The notes beneath the pieces were generated by a model that was not told the DNA's origin, did not search any database, and saw only the letters and a program-made list of their open reading frames with translations. A stretch of 64,000 nt of DNA from Verrucomicrobiota bacterium (lineage in GTDB: Bacteria > Verrucomicrobiota > Verrucomicrobiia > Opitutales > Opitutaceae): contig JAEZUE010000059.1 of assembly GCA_023443455.1 (NCBI GenBank), positions 47,927 to 111,926 of the forward strand, read 5' to 3'. How positions within the stretch are numbered: the first letter of the stretch is position 1; each line of letters begins with the position of its first letter. Of this stretch, positions 17,589 through 25,506 are shown one piece after another. The position numbers and the translations under genes were made by a program.

Positions 17589-18048
17589 GGTTCGGGTCGG
17601 GGTTTGCTCCTGCCCATCGCGAAGGCGGGAGCGCGTGTCGCAACGCCGAAGACTCCCGGCGACGTGCATCGGAGAGATTGTTACACTCCGTTCACGTCGA
17701 ATCCGGTCCGGAAAATGGGCCGGCCGCCCCCCACGGGCGGCCGGCTTTTGGGTACTCCCAAACCGATAAATCGGTGCAGGGGAGATTCGGGAAAGTGGTG
17801 TTCCGAGGAACGAGGCTGCCAAGACGGAGATTTGCGGTGGCGGGTCAACACGGCATTGGCGGCTGTGCCCAATTTAGCGCGACTTTGACGGATCGGGTTC
17901 GCCGACCCGCGGCGGTGGCGTGGTTTTGCGCGGGACTCTGTAGCGAAAATCAGGTGGCATTTGCGGAGTGATGGAGTCTGCGGGCGCGGCGGTCGGGGCC
18001 ACGGATGGCGGCATCCACCTCCGCCGGTGGCCCGGGAGGCGATTTCGG
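17589..18048. other. Intergenic, 460 bp, upstream of the exported nitroreductase
   Basis: It holds the terminator-like hairpin at 17719-17745 and presumably the promoter of the nitroreductase gene. Otherwise I see only moderately AT-enriched, non-coding sequence and no repeat shared with other parts of the window. Confidence 0.5.
17719..17749. terminator. Strong GC stem-loop, probable terminator of the esterase/GH44 transcripts
   Basis: GCCGGCCGCCC and GGGCGGCCGGC form an 11-bp perfect stem with loop CCCAC. TTTT follows directly on the plus strand, and CCCATTTTCC on the minus strand. The gene ending towards it is the minus-strand esterase, whose stop is about 300 bp away. Confidence 0.55.
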
Positions 18049-19242
18049 CTACGGGACGAGGGAAAGGCGCAGACGGAGGAAACGGCGGGTGGTGCCCGCG
18101 GTGCCGAGGGCCACGGTGTCCTGCGCGGTGACCGCAGCCGGTGTGCCGGGCTGGAACGATTCGAGGTCGGTCCAGGTGGCGAGGTCGGGGCTGCTCTGGA
18201 CGGTGTAGATCAGGTCGGCGGCGACGGCACGGCGCGGGAAGGTGAGGGTGATGAACTTGTCGTTGCCCTCGGTGGCGGTGCCGAGGGCGGTCGGGTTCGC
18301 GACGGGGCCGCGGGCGGGAAGGTCGAAGCCGTAGCGTTGAAGATTGGAGACGCCGGCGCCGTCGGGATCGGCGAGCGGTCCGGAGACGGCGTCGTCGGTG
18401 AGGGCGGTGCCGAAGAACGACGCCGCGCGCCAGGCGGCGTAGGTGGCGGGCGGGGTGCCGATCGCGCGGGTCATGAGCCACGAGAAGAGGGCGGGGTCCG
18501 AGTAGGGGAGGCCGGTCGAGTGGCCCATCGCGGGGTACTCCGAGTAACGAATCACATCGACCCCATCGAGGGTGAGCACCTTGGTGGTGCGGCCGAACTG
18601 CGGTTCGTCGAACACGGTCTCCACGGCACGTGCGTTGGCAGGATGGTCGCGGATGTGCGCATAGAGGGCGCGGGAAACTTCGATGCGCGTTGTGGTGTCC
18701 TTCAGCCCGATGTGCATGGAGATCGCGATCTTGCCGATCGCATCTTCGGCGAGCACGGACTCGGATTGCCCGGCGAGCCGGATGAGTCCGGCAAAGCACT
18801 TCCCTCTGCTCAGGAATCCGCGGATGGTCTTGTAGGAGCCCGAACCTCCCATGGAGAAGCCGGTGAGGTAGATCCGATTGAGGGCGATCCGGAATCCCGG
18901 CGAGGCCATCACCGTGTCGATCCGATCGGAGAGTTCCGCGCCGTCCGTCTCCGAGGCCTTTCCGAAGACGAGATAGAAGGCCGGATACGTCTGCCGGAGG
19001 GCGGTCGTGAAATACCCCGACTCGTCCCACGGACCGAAAACCACCAGCGGATAGACGCGGCCGGCGTTCTTCGGGCGGCGGTAGCCCCACGGCTCCTCCC
19101 AGGTAAACGTCCCGTCCGAGTATCCGGTGGGTCGATCCGCTTCCGTGAACGTCTCGGGCGGCGGCATCGCGACCACCATCCGCTGGGCTGTGATGATCGG
19201 GGCGAGGAGCGCGGCGAGGAGGAGGACGAGGAGGCGGATCAT
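18049..19242 (-). CDS. Exported alpha/beta-hydrolase (esterase type) with C-terminal exoprotein module
   Basis: 397 residues: a signal peptide (MIRLLVLLLAALLAPIITAQ), then a serine-hydrolase domain with the nucleophile elbow LTGFSMGGSGSYK (about 119-131). It resembles polyhydroxybutyrate depolymerase/feruloyl-esterase-like carboxylesterases (LSDRIDTVMASPG before the elbow, HSTGLPYSDPALFSWL near the probable catalytic His). Residues about 250-397 are the same DPDGAGVSNLQRYGFDLPAR module as in the neighbours. Likely substrates are ester decorations of polysaccharides or polyesters, inferred from the company of GH44. It is downstream of GH44 on the same strand, 72 bp apart. Confidence 0.8.
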   Translation of the reverse strand: MIRLLVLLLAALLAPIITAQRMVVAMPPPETFTEADRPTGYSDGTFTWEEPWGYRRPKNAGRVYPLVVFGPWDESGYFTTALRQTYPAFYLVFGKASETDGAELSDRIDTVMASPGFRIALNRIYLTGFSMGGSGSYKTIRGFLSRGKCFAGLIRLAGQSESVLAEDAIGKIAISMHIGLKDTTTRIEVSRALYAHIRDHPANARAVETVFDEPQFGRTTKVLTLDGVDVIRYSEYPAMGHSTGLPYSDPALFSWLMTRAIGTPPATYAAWRAASFFGTALTDDAVSGPLADPDGAGVSNLQRYGFDLPARGPVANPTALGTATEGNDKFITLTFPRRAVAADLIYTVQSSPDLATWTDLESFQPGTPAAVTAQDTVALGTAGTTRRFLRLRLSLVP

Positions 19243-19314
19243 GGCGCGGGTCGTATGACAGAGGGCTGAGGTGTTGTGCGGCACAAAACAGACGGCGCGG
19301 GGATGGAGATCGGA

Positions 19315-22173
19315 TTAGGGAGTGGCGACGCGCAGGCGGAGGAAACGGCGCGGGGTGACGGGATCGCCGAGGGGAACGATGTCGTTGGCGGTGATGGAGC
19401 CGGTGCCGGGGCCGTAGGTGCGGTCGGGCACCGTGGTCCAGGTGACGAGGTCGGTGCTGGTTTCGAGGATGTAGCTCAGGTCGTCGGCTTCGACGCGGCG
19501 GGGGAAGGTGAGCGTGAGGTAGGTGGAGCCGTTGGCGGTGGCGGTACCGAGTTTCACCGGCGCGGCGACAGGGCCGCGGGCGGCGAGGTTGAAGGCGTAG
19601 CGAGCGTAGTTGGACAGTCCCACGCGGTCGGGGTCGGCGTTCGGGCCTGAGACGGCGTCGTTGGTGGCGTCTTCTCCGAGGAAGTTCAGCGCGCGCCAGG
19701 CGGCGTAGTTGGCCTGGGTGGCGGTGGTGATCTCGATGGTCGTGATCGAGTAGGCGGGGAGCGGCGCGATCCAGCCGGCGAGGTCGACCGCGGCCTGGCC
19801 GACGAAGACCGGATCGAGGCTGGCTCCGGTCATGCGATACAGTCGGGCGGTGCCGGCGAGGGCGAGGCCGGTGAAGTTGACGGCCTGTGGGGCGTTGGAG
19901 CGGTTGATCGCGACGATCACGTGGCGGCCGGGCTGCGCGGAATCGCGGCTGACGTAGGCGGAGACGAGCGCGGTGTGGCTGGAGGCGGTGGGCAGGCAGA
20001 TGTCGCCGAAGGAGGCGAGGGCGCCATCGAAATCGCGATACATCTTGAAACCGGCCAGGTCGAAGGAGTGGTGGGAGGCGTCGCCGTCGGGCCACATGCT
20101 CGCCATGTAGAGGTTGTGTTGGCCGAAGATGCCGAGGTTGTCGGCCACGGCGATCGCACCGGCGATGTGGTTGCCGCCGCCGTTGGCCCACTCGGTGATG
20201 GCGAGGCCGGTGCCGGGCCAGCGGGCGGCGATCTTGGCCTGCAGGCGCGGGAGGAGGCGCACGGGACCGCCGAGGTGCTGCGCGACCCAGGAGTCTTCGG
20301 TGTAGGTGGGATCCCAGAGGCTGCGTGGGCTCTGGACGATGGCCTGGATCTGGGCCTCGGTGAGGTTCGGGCCGACGAGGTTGATCACGCGCGTGCCGCT
20401 GCCGCGGGCCTCGGAGTACCAGTGGAAGTTGTACACGTCGAGGAGGCGGCGGCCGTCGGCCTCGGAGGCGGCGCGCAGGTCGGCGAGGTACTTGTCGGTG
20501 AACCAGTAGTCGGAGGTGAAGGTGTGGCTGGTGGTGTTCTGCCAGTTGACGATGCCGTTGTAGCCGTAGTGCACGGGGCCGAACGTTTTCGCGTTTGGCG
20601 CGATGTCCTTGATGGCCTTGGTGAGCGCGACGGTCTTGGCGAGGAAGTCGGCGACGGAGATCGGCGCCTGCTGGATCTCGGCGTGGGTCGAGGGCCAGAG
20701 CTCGGGCTCGTTGTCGAGGAGGATGAAGGTCGGGTTGACCGGATCGGAGTAGAGGCCCGGGATCTTCTGGTTCATGGCCCAGACGAACTCGTCCATGTAG
20801 ACGGAGGCGTCGGTGGTGGGCGGGGTGAGGGTGAACGCGCCGGCGGTGGCGGTCGGCTTCTTGAATACAACCTGGCGGAAGCGTTGCGCGAGGTGGGTCG
20901 GGAAGTCGAGGGTGACGAGGCCGTTCTTGTCGGCGGAGACGTACCCCTGCATCTGGACGGTGAAGATGCTGGCGTTGCCGCGGGTGCGGTCGGTGGCGAT
21001 CACGCCGCGCACGGCCTCGGCGGGGGTGTCGCCGCCGCCGAGGTAGCTGTCGTTGCTGTAGGGGCCCCAGTCGGAGCCGGAGTTGGAGGCGTTGTTCTCC
21101 CAGTTGTAGGCGGTCCAGCGGTTGCCGCCGAGGCGGTTGATGGTGAGGTTGCGGATCGAGGCGGCGCTTTGCTGGTAGAAGTTCATGCCGTAGATCCACG
21201 GCGAGATGGTGTGGGTGTTGGCGTCGTCGACGCTGATCGTGACGGTTGGTTGGGTGGGCGGGGGCGGGTCGGTGATGCTTGCCGAGCCCGAGGCGAGGCC
21301 GGTGTTGCCCGCGCGGTCGGTGGCGAGGATGCGGAAGGTGAGCGTGGCGCCGCGGGTGAGATTGGTGAGCACGGCGTTGTGGCTGGTCGCCCAGCCGGCA
21401 ATCGGGCCGGTGAGCGTCTGCGAGTAGTCGCCGTACCCGTATTCGATCCGGTAGATCGCGGACTCGTCGGTGGTGAACGGCAGGATGAGCGTGGAGTAGT
21501 CGACCGCCGTGGTGCCGAGGGTGACGGTGGGCGCCGTGATGTCGGGGATCGAGCCGAGGCGGATGTCGGCGAGGCGGAAATGGGGGCTGCCCGAGGCGGA
21601 GTTCTTGAAGAAGGTGATCCGGTAGAACCGGTTGCTCCCGGCGTGGAGCGAGGCCAGGTCGACGGAGACATGATGCCAATGGTCGTACCGTTCGGCGTCG
21701 GTCATCGACGACCAGCCCGGGATGAGGCTGACGAGTGCCGGGGTGTCGACAGCTGTACTGTCGTCGCCGTCGTCGAGCACGAAGACCATGCTGTCGAAAC
21801 CGGTGGAGTCGGAGTGGGGATAGAGGTCGAATTCGACGGTGTTGACCTCGCTGAGGTAGTGGTAGGTCGTCTGTTGCCAGTTGGCGACGTCGGCGACCGA
21901 GATGCCCTGCCAGGAGCCGGGCGCGGTCGCCTCGATGGTGGCGCTGCCGGAGTGCCCGGCGGTGGATGCGGCGTAGTTGACGGCCGCGCCCCAGGAGGCG
22001 TCGCTCCAGCCGCCCTGGAGGCCGGACTGGTAGATGTAGGAGTAGGTTGGAGCCGTCTGGGCGGAGGCGCACGCGCCGGCGACGGCGAGCAGTAGTGCGG
22101 GGAGGAGGCGGAGGGGGCGGCCGAGGCGGGAGAACGCAGCCGCGAGGTGTAGGCTCCGAGTGTGCGTGTGCAT
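19315..22173 (-). CDS. Exported GH44 endoglucanase with C-terminal exoprotein module
   Basis: 952 residues. Signal peptide (to about residue 40), an N-terminal beta-sandwich carbohydrate-binding-like domain (about 45-220, YSYIYQSGLQGGWSDASW), an FN3-like stretch (about 225-315), then the GH44 catalytic domain: NRLGGNRWTAYNWENNASN, LDNEPELW with acid/base E489, and AITEWANGGG with nucleophile E661. The 172-residue spacing matches characterised GH44 enzymes, which cut beta-1,4-glucans such as cellulose, xyloglucan or mannan. The last ~150 residues are the shared DPDRVGLSNYARYAFNL module. ATG 22173 is chosen over the GTG at 22185. Confidence 0.9.
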   Translation of the reverse strand: MHTHTRSLHLAAAFSRLGRPLRLLPALLLAVAGACASAQTAPTYSYIYQSGLQGGWSDASWGAAVNYAASTAGHSGSATIEATAPGSWQGISVADVANWQQTTYHYLSEVNTVEFDLYPHSDSTGFDSMVFVLDDGDDSTAVDTPALVSLIPGWSSMTDAERYDHWHHVSVDLASLHAGSNRFYRITFFKNSASGSPHFRLADIRLGSIPDITAPTVTLGTTAVDYSTLILPFTTDESAIYRIEYGYGDYSQTLTGPIAGWATSHNAVLTNLTRGATLTFRILATDRAGNTGLASGSASITDPPPPTQPTVTISVDDANTHTISPWIYGMNFYQQSAASIRNLTINRLGGNRWTAYNWENNASNSGSDWGPYSNDSYLGGGDTPAEAVRGVIATDRTRGNASIFTVQMQGYVSADKNGLVTLDFPTHLAQRFRQVVFKKPTATAGAFTLTPPTTDASVYMDEFVWAMNQKIPGLYSDPVNPTFILLDNEPELWPSTHAEIQQAPISVADFLAKTVALTKAIKDIAPNAKTFGPVHYGYNGIVNWQNTTSHTFTSDYWFTDKYLADLRAASEADGRRLLDVYNFHWYSEARGSGTRVINLVGPNLTEAQIQAIVQSPRSLWDPTYTEDSWVAQHLGGPVRLLPRLQAKIAARWPGTGLAITEWANGGGNHIAGAIAVADNLGIFGQHNLYMASMWPDGDASHHSFDLAGFKMYRDFDGALASFGDICLPTASSHTALVSAYVSRDSAQPGRHVIVAINRSNAPQAVNFTGLALAGTARLYRMTGASLDPVFVGQAAVDLAGWIAPLPAYSITTIEITTATQANYAAWRALNFLGEDATNDAVSGPNADPDRVGLSNYARYAFNLAARGPVAAPVKLGTATANGSTYLTLTFPRRVEADDLSYILETSTDLVTWTTVPDRTYGPGTGSITANDIVPLGDPVTPRRFLRLRVATP

Positions 22174-22378
22174 GGGTGCGACCACCGGTCTGACTCATCG
22201 CCCTCTCCGGCAACGTCGAAACCGTGCCGTCGCGGCAGGCCGGCCGGATTCGCGTTGTTCTTACCCGCGGTTCACCCCCGGTTGACGAAATTTTTTGCAA
22301 AACCCGGTCGTCGCTGCGCAGTGGCCGGCGCGTGTGCGCTTGGCAGGTTCGGGGCGCCGGGTAGCGTCGCCGGCTCAC

Positions 22379-23599
22379 ATGTCCAACTCCCCCGAGTCGC
22401 TCCTCAACCTCCGCCGCCGCATGCAGGCGGATCTCGACCACAACATCCTGCCGTTCTGGGCCCGCCGCGCCTTCAAGCCCGACGGCAATCTCGTCGGCGT
22501 GATCACGCACGACCTGCGCGAGTTCGACGACGTGCCGCGCCACGTCGTGCTCTGTGCCCGAATCCTGTGGACGTACGCCGCGGCCGCCCGGCTCGATCCG
22601 CGCCCGGAGTGGCTCGAGGTCGGGCAGAAGGCGCTCGCGCTGCTCGAGGGGCCGTTCCGCGACACGATCAACGGCGGCTATTTCTGGAGCCTGACCAAGG
22701 ACCTGCGCCCGCACTCGCCGCGCAAACAGGTGTACGCCGAGGCGTTCACGATCTATGGCCTGACCGAGTGGTATCAGGCTACTGGCGACCAGCTCGCGCT
22801 GGAGCGGGCGAAGGAGATCTTCGAGCTGATCGAGACGAAGGCCCGCGACACCAAGCTCGGCGGCTACGTCGAGGCGCTCGGCGAGGACTGGAGCCCGCTC
22901 GACGACATGCGCCTGAGCGACAAGGACCTCAACTCCCCGAAGTCGAACAACACCCTGCTGCACATCCTCGAGGCCTACACCGCGCTGCTGCGCGCCTGGC
23001 CCGACGACCGCGTGCGCGGCGCCCTGCGCGACCTGCTCGCGATCATCCTCGCCCGCGTGGTCACCAACGAGCCGTACCCGCACTGCGCGCTCTTCTTCGA
23101 CATGGAGTGGCGCTCGCTGCTGCCGAAGTTCTCCTACGGCCACGACATCGAGGCGAGCTGGCTGTTCTGGGAAGCCGCCGTCGCGGTGAACGACCCCGTG
23201 CTGCTCGAGCGCACGAAGCAGGTCGCCTTCGATCTGGCCGACGGCGTGATTGCCAATGGCATCGATCCCGACGGCGCGGTGCTCTACGACGGCGACGCCA
23301 CCGGCCCGCTCAACACCGACAAGCACTGGTGGCCGCAGGCCGAGGCGATCGTCGGCTTCCTCAATGTCTGGCAGCTCAGCGGCAAGCAGGCGTACCTCGA
23401 CGCCGCGCTGCGCGCCTGGGAGTTCACCGAGAAGCACGTGATCGATGCGAAGGACGGCGAGTGGTTCGCGGTGCTCGACCGCGCGGGTAATGTGTATCCA
23501 GACTATCCCGCCTACGCCGACAGCCAGAAGATCGGCCCGTGGAAATGCCCGTACCACAACGGCCGCGCCTGCATCGAGGTGCTCAAGCGCGTGCGGTGA
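22379..23599 (+). CDS. AGE-family sugar 2-epimerase (cellobiose 2-epimerase-like)
   Basis: 406-residue (alpha/alpha)6-barrel protein of the N-acylglucosamine 2-epimerase superfamily. Family motifs: VPRHVVLCARILWTYAAAAR, INGGYFWSLTKD, KQVYAEAFTIYGLTEWYQAT, NNTLLHILEAY, YGHDIEASWLFWEAA, KHWWPQAEAIVGFLN. The His and Trp/Arg residues in these motifs line the active site. Cellobiose 2-epimerases have this HWWPQAE pattern and convert the reducing end of beta-linked disaccharides. With GH44 divergently transcribed next door, a role in using cello- or manno-oligosaccharides is likely. It lacks a signal peptide, so it is cytoplasmic. Start ATG 22379. Confidence 0.85.
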   Translation: MSNSPESLLNLRRRMQADLDHNILPFWARRAFKPDGNLVGVITHDLREFDDVPRHVVLCARILWTYAAAARLDPRPEWLEVGQKALALLEGPFRDTINGGYFWSLTKDLRPHSPRKQVYAEAFTIYGLTEWYQATGDQLALERAKEIFELIETKARDTKLGGYVEALGEDWSPLDDMRLSDKDLNSPKSNNTLLHILEAYTALLRAWPDDRVRGALRDLLAIILARVVTNEPYPHCALFFDMEWRSLLPKFSYGHDIEASWLFWEAAVAVNDPVLLERTKQVAFDLADGVIANGIDPDGAVLYDGDATGPLNTDKHWWPQAEAIVGFLNVWQLSGKQAYLDAALRAWEFTEKHVIDAKDGEWFAVLDRAGNVYPDYPAYADSQKIGPWKCPYHNGRACIEVLKRVR

Positions 23600-23679
23600 G
23601 CAGTGGCCGGTGGGCGGTGTTCGGCGATCGGTGGCGCAGCGCGGTCGAGGCTGCGCCCACCCGCTGGCCGGTCGGTGAA

Positions 23680-23767
23680 GTAGGACCGGTCTGTGACCGG
23701 TCGCGTTGGGTGTGGGGCGGAGGCTCCGGCGAGAGTCTGCCGGGTCCAGTCGGAGACATGGACCTAC
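23680..23767. repeat. Palindromic intergenic repeat, family B copy 1
   Basis: It begins with GTAGGACCGGTCTGTGACCGGTC, a hairpin (GACCGGTC repeated around TGT), and ends with GGGTCCAGTCGGAGACATGG followed by ACCTAC, a second hairpin with GGTCCA/TGGACC arms. The ends themselves read GTAGG and CCTAC. Related copies are at 25258-25403 and 56151-56236. It lies between the epimerase and sufS. Confidence 0.8.
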
Positions 23768-23804
23768 CTCAGCCCAATCACCAGGACTGCCGCTCTGCAG
23801 TGGC

Positions 23805-25067
23805 CTACGCCACGCCGAAGAACTTCAGCGCACTCTCGACGCCCTCGGCGAGACACTCGATCTCGGCGTGGGTGTTGTAGAGGTGGAAGCTCGCGCGGGA
23901 GGAGGCGGTGATGCCGAGCTTCTTGTGCAGCGGCATCGTGCAATGGTGGCCGCCGCGGATCGCGATGCCGCGGTTGTCGAGGTAGGTCGACAGGTCGTGC
24001 GAGTGCAGGCCGTCGATGACGAAGCTGACCAGCCCCGTGCCGCCCGTTTCCGGGCCGAGCAGGCGCACTCCGGGCAGGCCGCCGAGGTCGCGGCGGGCGG
24101 CGGCGACGAGCTCCGCATCGTGTTTATGGATGCGCTCGCGGCCGACGGCGTCGAGGTAGTCCATCGCGACGTGCAGGCCGATGGCTTCGGCGATCGGCGG
24201 TGTGCCGGCCTCGAAGCGGCCCGGCGGTTTGCGGAAGGTGCTGCGGTGCCAGTCGACGACATCGATCATCTCGCCGCCGCCGTGGAAGGGCGGGGTTTGT
24301 TCGAGGACTTCGTAGCGGCCGAAGACGACACCGCTGCCGGTGGGCCCGAGCATCTTGTGGCCGGAGCAGACGAGGAAGTCGCAGCCGAGTTCCTGCACGT
24401 CGACGGGCAGGTGGCCGGCGCTCTGGGCGGCGTCGACGATGGTGGTGATGCCCTTGGCGCGCGCGCGGCGGCAGAGCGCTGCGACGGGGTTGATGCAGCC
24501 GAAGACATTGGAGACGTGGGTGAAGGAGAGCACCTTCACCTCGGGGGTGAGCAGTTCGTCGAGCGCGTTGAGATCGAGTTCGCCGCTGAAGCCCTTGACG
24601 GGGATGAAGGCGAGGCGGGCGCCCTTGCGCTCGGCGAGCATCTGCCACGGCACGAGGTTGCTGTGGTGCTCCATCTCGGTGAGCAGAATGACGTCGTCCT
24701 CGCCGATGTGGGCGTCGCCCCAGGCGCGGGCGAGGAGGTTGAAGCCCTCGGTGGCGCCGCGGGTGAAGAGGATTTCTTCGCGGCGGGTGGCGTTGAAGAA
24801 CGCGGCGGCGCGGTCGCGGGCGGCTTCGTAGGCGGTGGTGGAGCGATGGCTGAGCTCGTGGATGCCGCGGTGCACGTTGGCGTGGTCGTGCTGGTAGTAG
24901 TGCGAGATGGCGTCGATGACCTGGCTGGGCCGCTGGGCGGAGGCGCCGCTGTCGAGGTAGACGAGCGGGTGGCCCTTCACCTGCTGGTTCAGGATGGGGA
25001 AGTCGTCGCGGAGCGAGGACCAGTCGCGCTTGGAGAGATCGGGGAGCGGGCGTGGATGCTGAGTCAT
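23805..25067 (-). CDS. sufS: Cysteine desulfurase SufS family
   Basis: PLP enzyme that takes sulfur from cysteine for Fe-S cluster assembly. 420 residues, with the family's N-terminal VYLDSGASAQRPSQVIDAI, ILFTRGATEGFNLLA, TEMEHHSNLVPWQ, DAAQSAGHLPVDVQELG, the PLP lysine in SGHKMLGPTGSG (K238), and the persulfide cysteine in RGGHHCTMPLH (C376), which marks the SufS/CsdA group rather than IscS. No sufBCD genes are visible nearby, so here it stands apart from a suf operon. The start at 25067 (MTQHPRPLPDL) is chosen over upstream non-conserved sequence. Confidence 0.93.
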   Translation of the reverse strand: MTQHPRPLPDLSKRDWSSLRDDFPILNQQVKGHPLVYLDSGASAQRPSQVIDAISHYYQHDHANVHRGIHELSHRSTTAYEAARDRAAAFFNATRREEILFTRGATEGFNLLARAWGDAHIGEDDVILLTEMEHHSNLVPWQMLAERKGARLAFIPVKGFSGELDLNALDELLTPEVKVLSFTHVSNVFGCINPVAALCRRARAKGITTIVDAAQSAGHLPVDVQELGCDFLVCSGHKMLGPTGSGVVFGRYEVLEQTPPFHGGGEMIDVVDWHRSTFRKPPGRFEAGTPPIAEAIGLHVAMDYLDAVGRERIHKHDAELVAAARRDLGGLPGVRLLGPETGGTGLVSFVIDGLHSHDLSTYLDNRGIAIRGGHHCTMPLHKKLGITASSRASFHLYNTHAEIECLAEGVESALKFFGVA

Positions 25068-25160
25068 GGGTGGTAGCCGCCCGGAAGGGCGGGCCGGGAA
25101 CATGGGTGCGGCCGGGCGTGGAGGCAAGTGGGCGGTGGAAGGTGGGACGGGGAGGAAGAG

Positions 25161-25209
25161 GGAAACGTGGAACTCGGAACTTTGAACGCGGAACTGGGAA
25201 GGGCGGAAG
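25161..25209. repeat. Heptanucleotide tandem tract (GGAACTC type), 7 units
   Basis: Reads as consecutive 7-mers GGAAACG, TGGAACT, CGGAACT, TTGAACG, CGGAACT, GGGAAGG, GCGGAAG, i.e. GAAC recurring every 7 bp with variable flanks. The same pattern occurs at 30241-30290 and 36491-36600. Confidence 0.75.
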
Positions 25210-25257
25210 CGCGGGGCGTGCCAAGCGGGATAGGGCTGGCGGGAGCGGTGCGCCGAA

Positions 25258-25403
25258 GTAGGACCGGTCTGCGACCGGTTCGGTCGGACTCGGGCCGGCG
25301 TGCCGTGGCTGCGGGAGTGGTGCGGCCGGGAGGCGGTCGGAAGGCGGGAGGCGTATTGGGAGCGGGCGGAATCCATCGGGTCCAGTCGGAGAGGTGGACC
25401 TAC
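25258..25403. repeat. Palindromic intergenic repeat, family B copy 2 (long)
   Basis: Same ends as copy 1 (GTAGGACCGGTCTGCGACCG start; GGGTCCAGTCGGAGAGGTGG then ACCTAC end), but the interior is about 55 bp longer. The 5' hairpin arms are GACCGGTC-TGC-GACCGGTT here. It lies between sufS and the TonB receptor terminator. Confidence 0.8.
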
Positions 25404-25429
25404 GAGGGGCGCCATGAGGGACTGGACAC

Positions 25430-25462
25430 AAAAAGGCGCCGGACCCTTGCGAGTCCGGCGCC
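25430..25462 (-). terminator. Rho-independent terminator of the TonB receptor gene
   Basis: GGCGCCGGAC and GTCCGGCGCC form a perfect 10-bp stem around an 8-nt loop. On the minus strand the stem is followed by TTTTTGTG. It lies 45 bp after the receptor stop codon. Confidence 0.9.
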
Positions 25463-25506
25463 GTCGTTGGCAACACGGCTATGACGCTAGCAGCAACCCC
25501 TTGATG

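Noticed and set aside
22282..22310. TTGACG at 22282 as a -35 box for the epimerase gene
   Set aside because: No acceptable -10 sequence at 16-18 bp spacing, so no promoter is claimed.
17681..23557. A 1958-codon open frame on the minus strand
   Set aside because: It runs antiparallel or out of frame across GH44, the esterase and the epimerase, and is Arg/Pro/His-rich nonsense. It is a by-product of high-GC third positions in the real genes.
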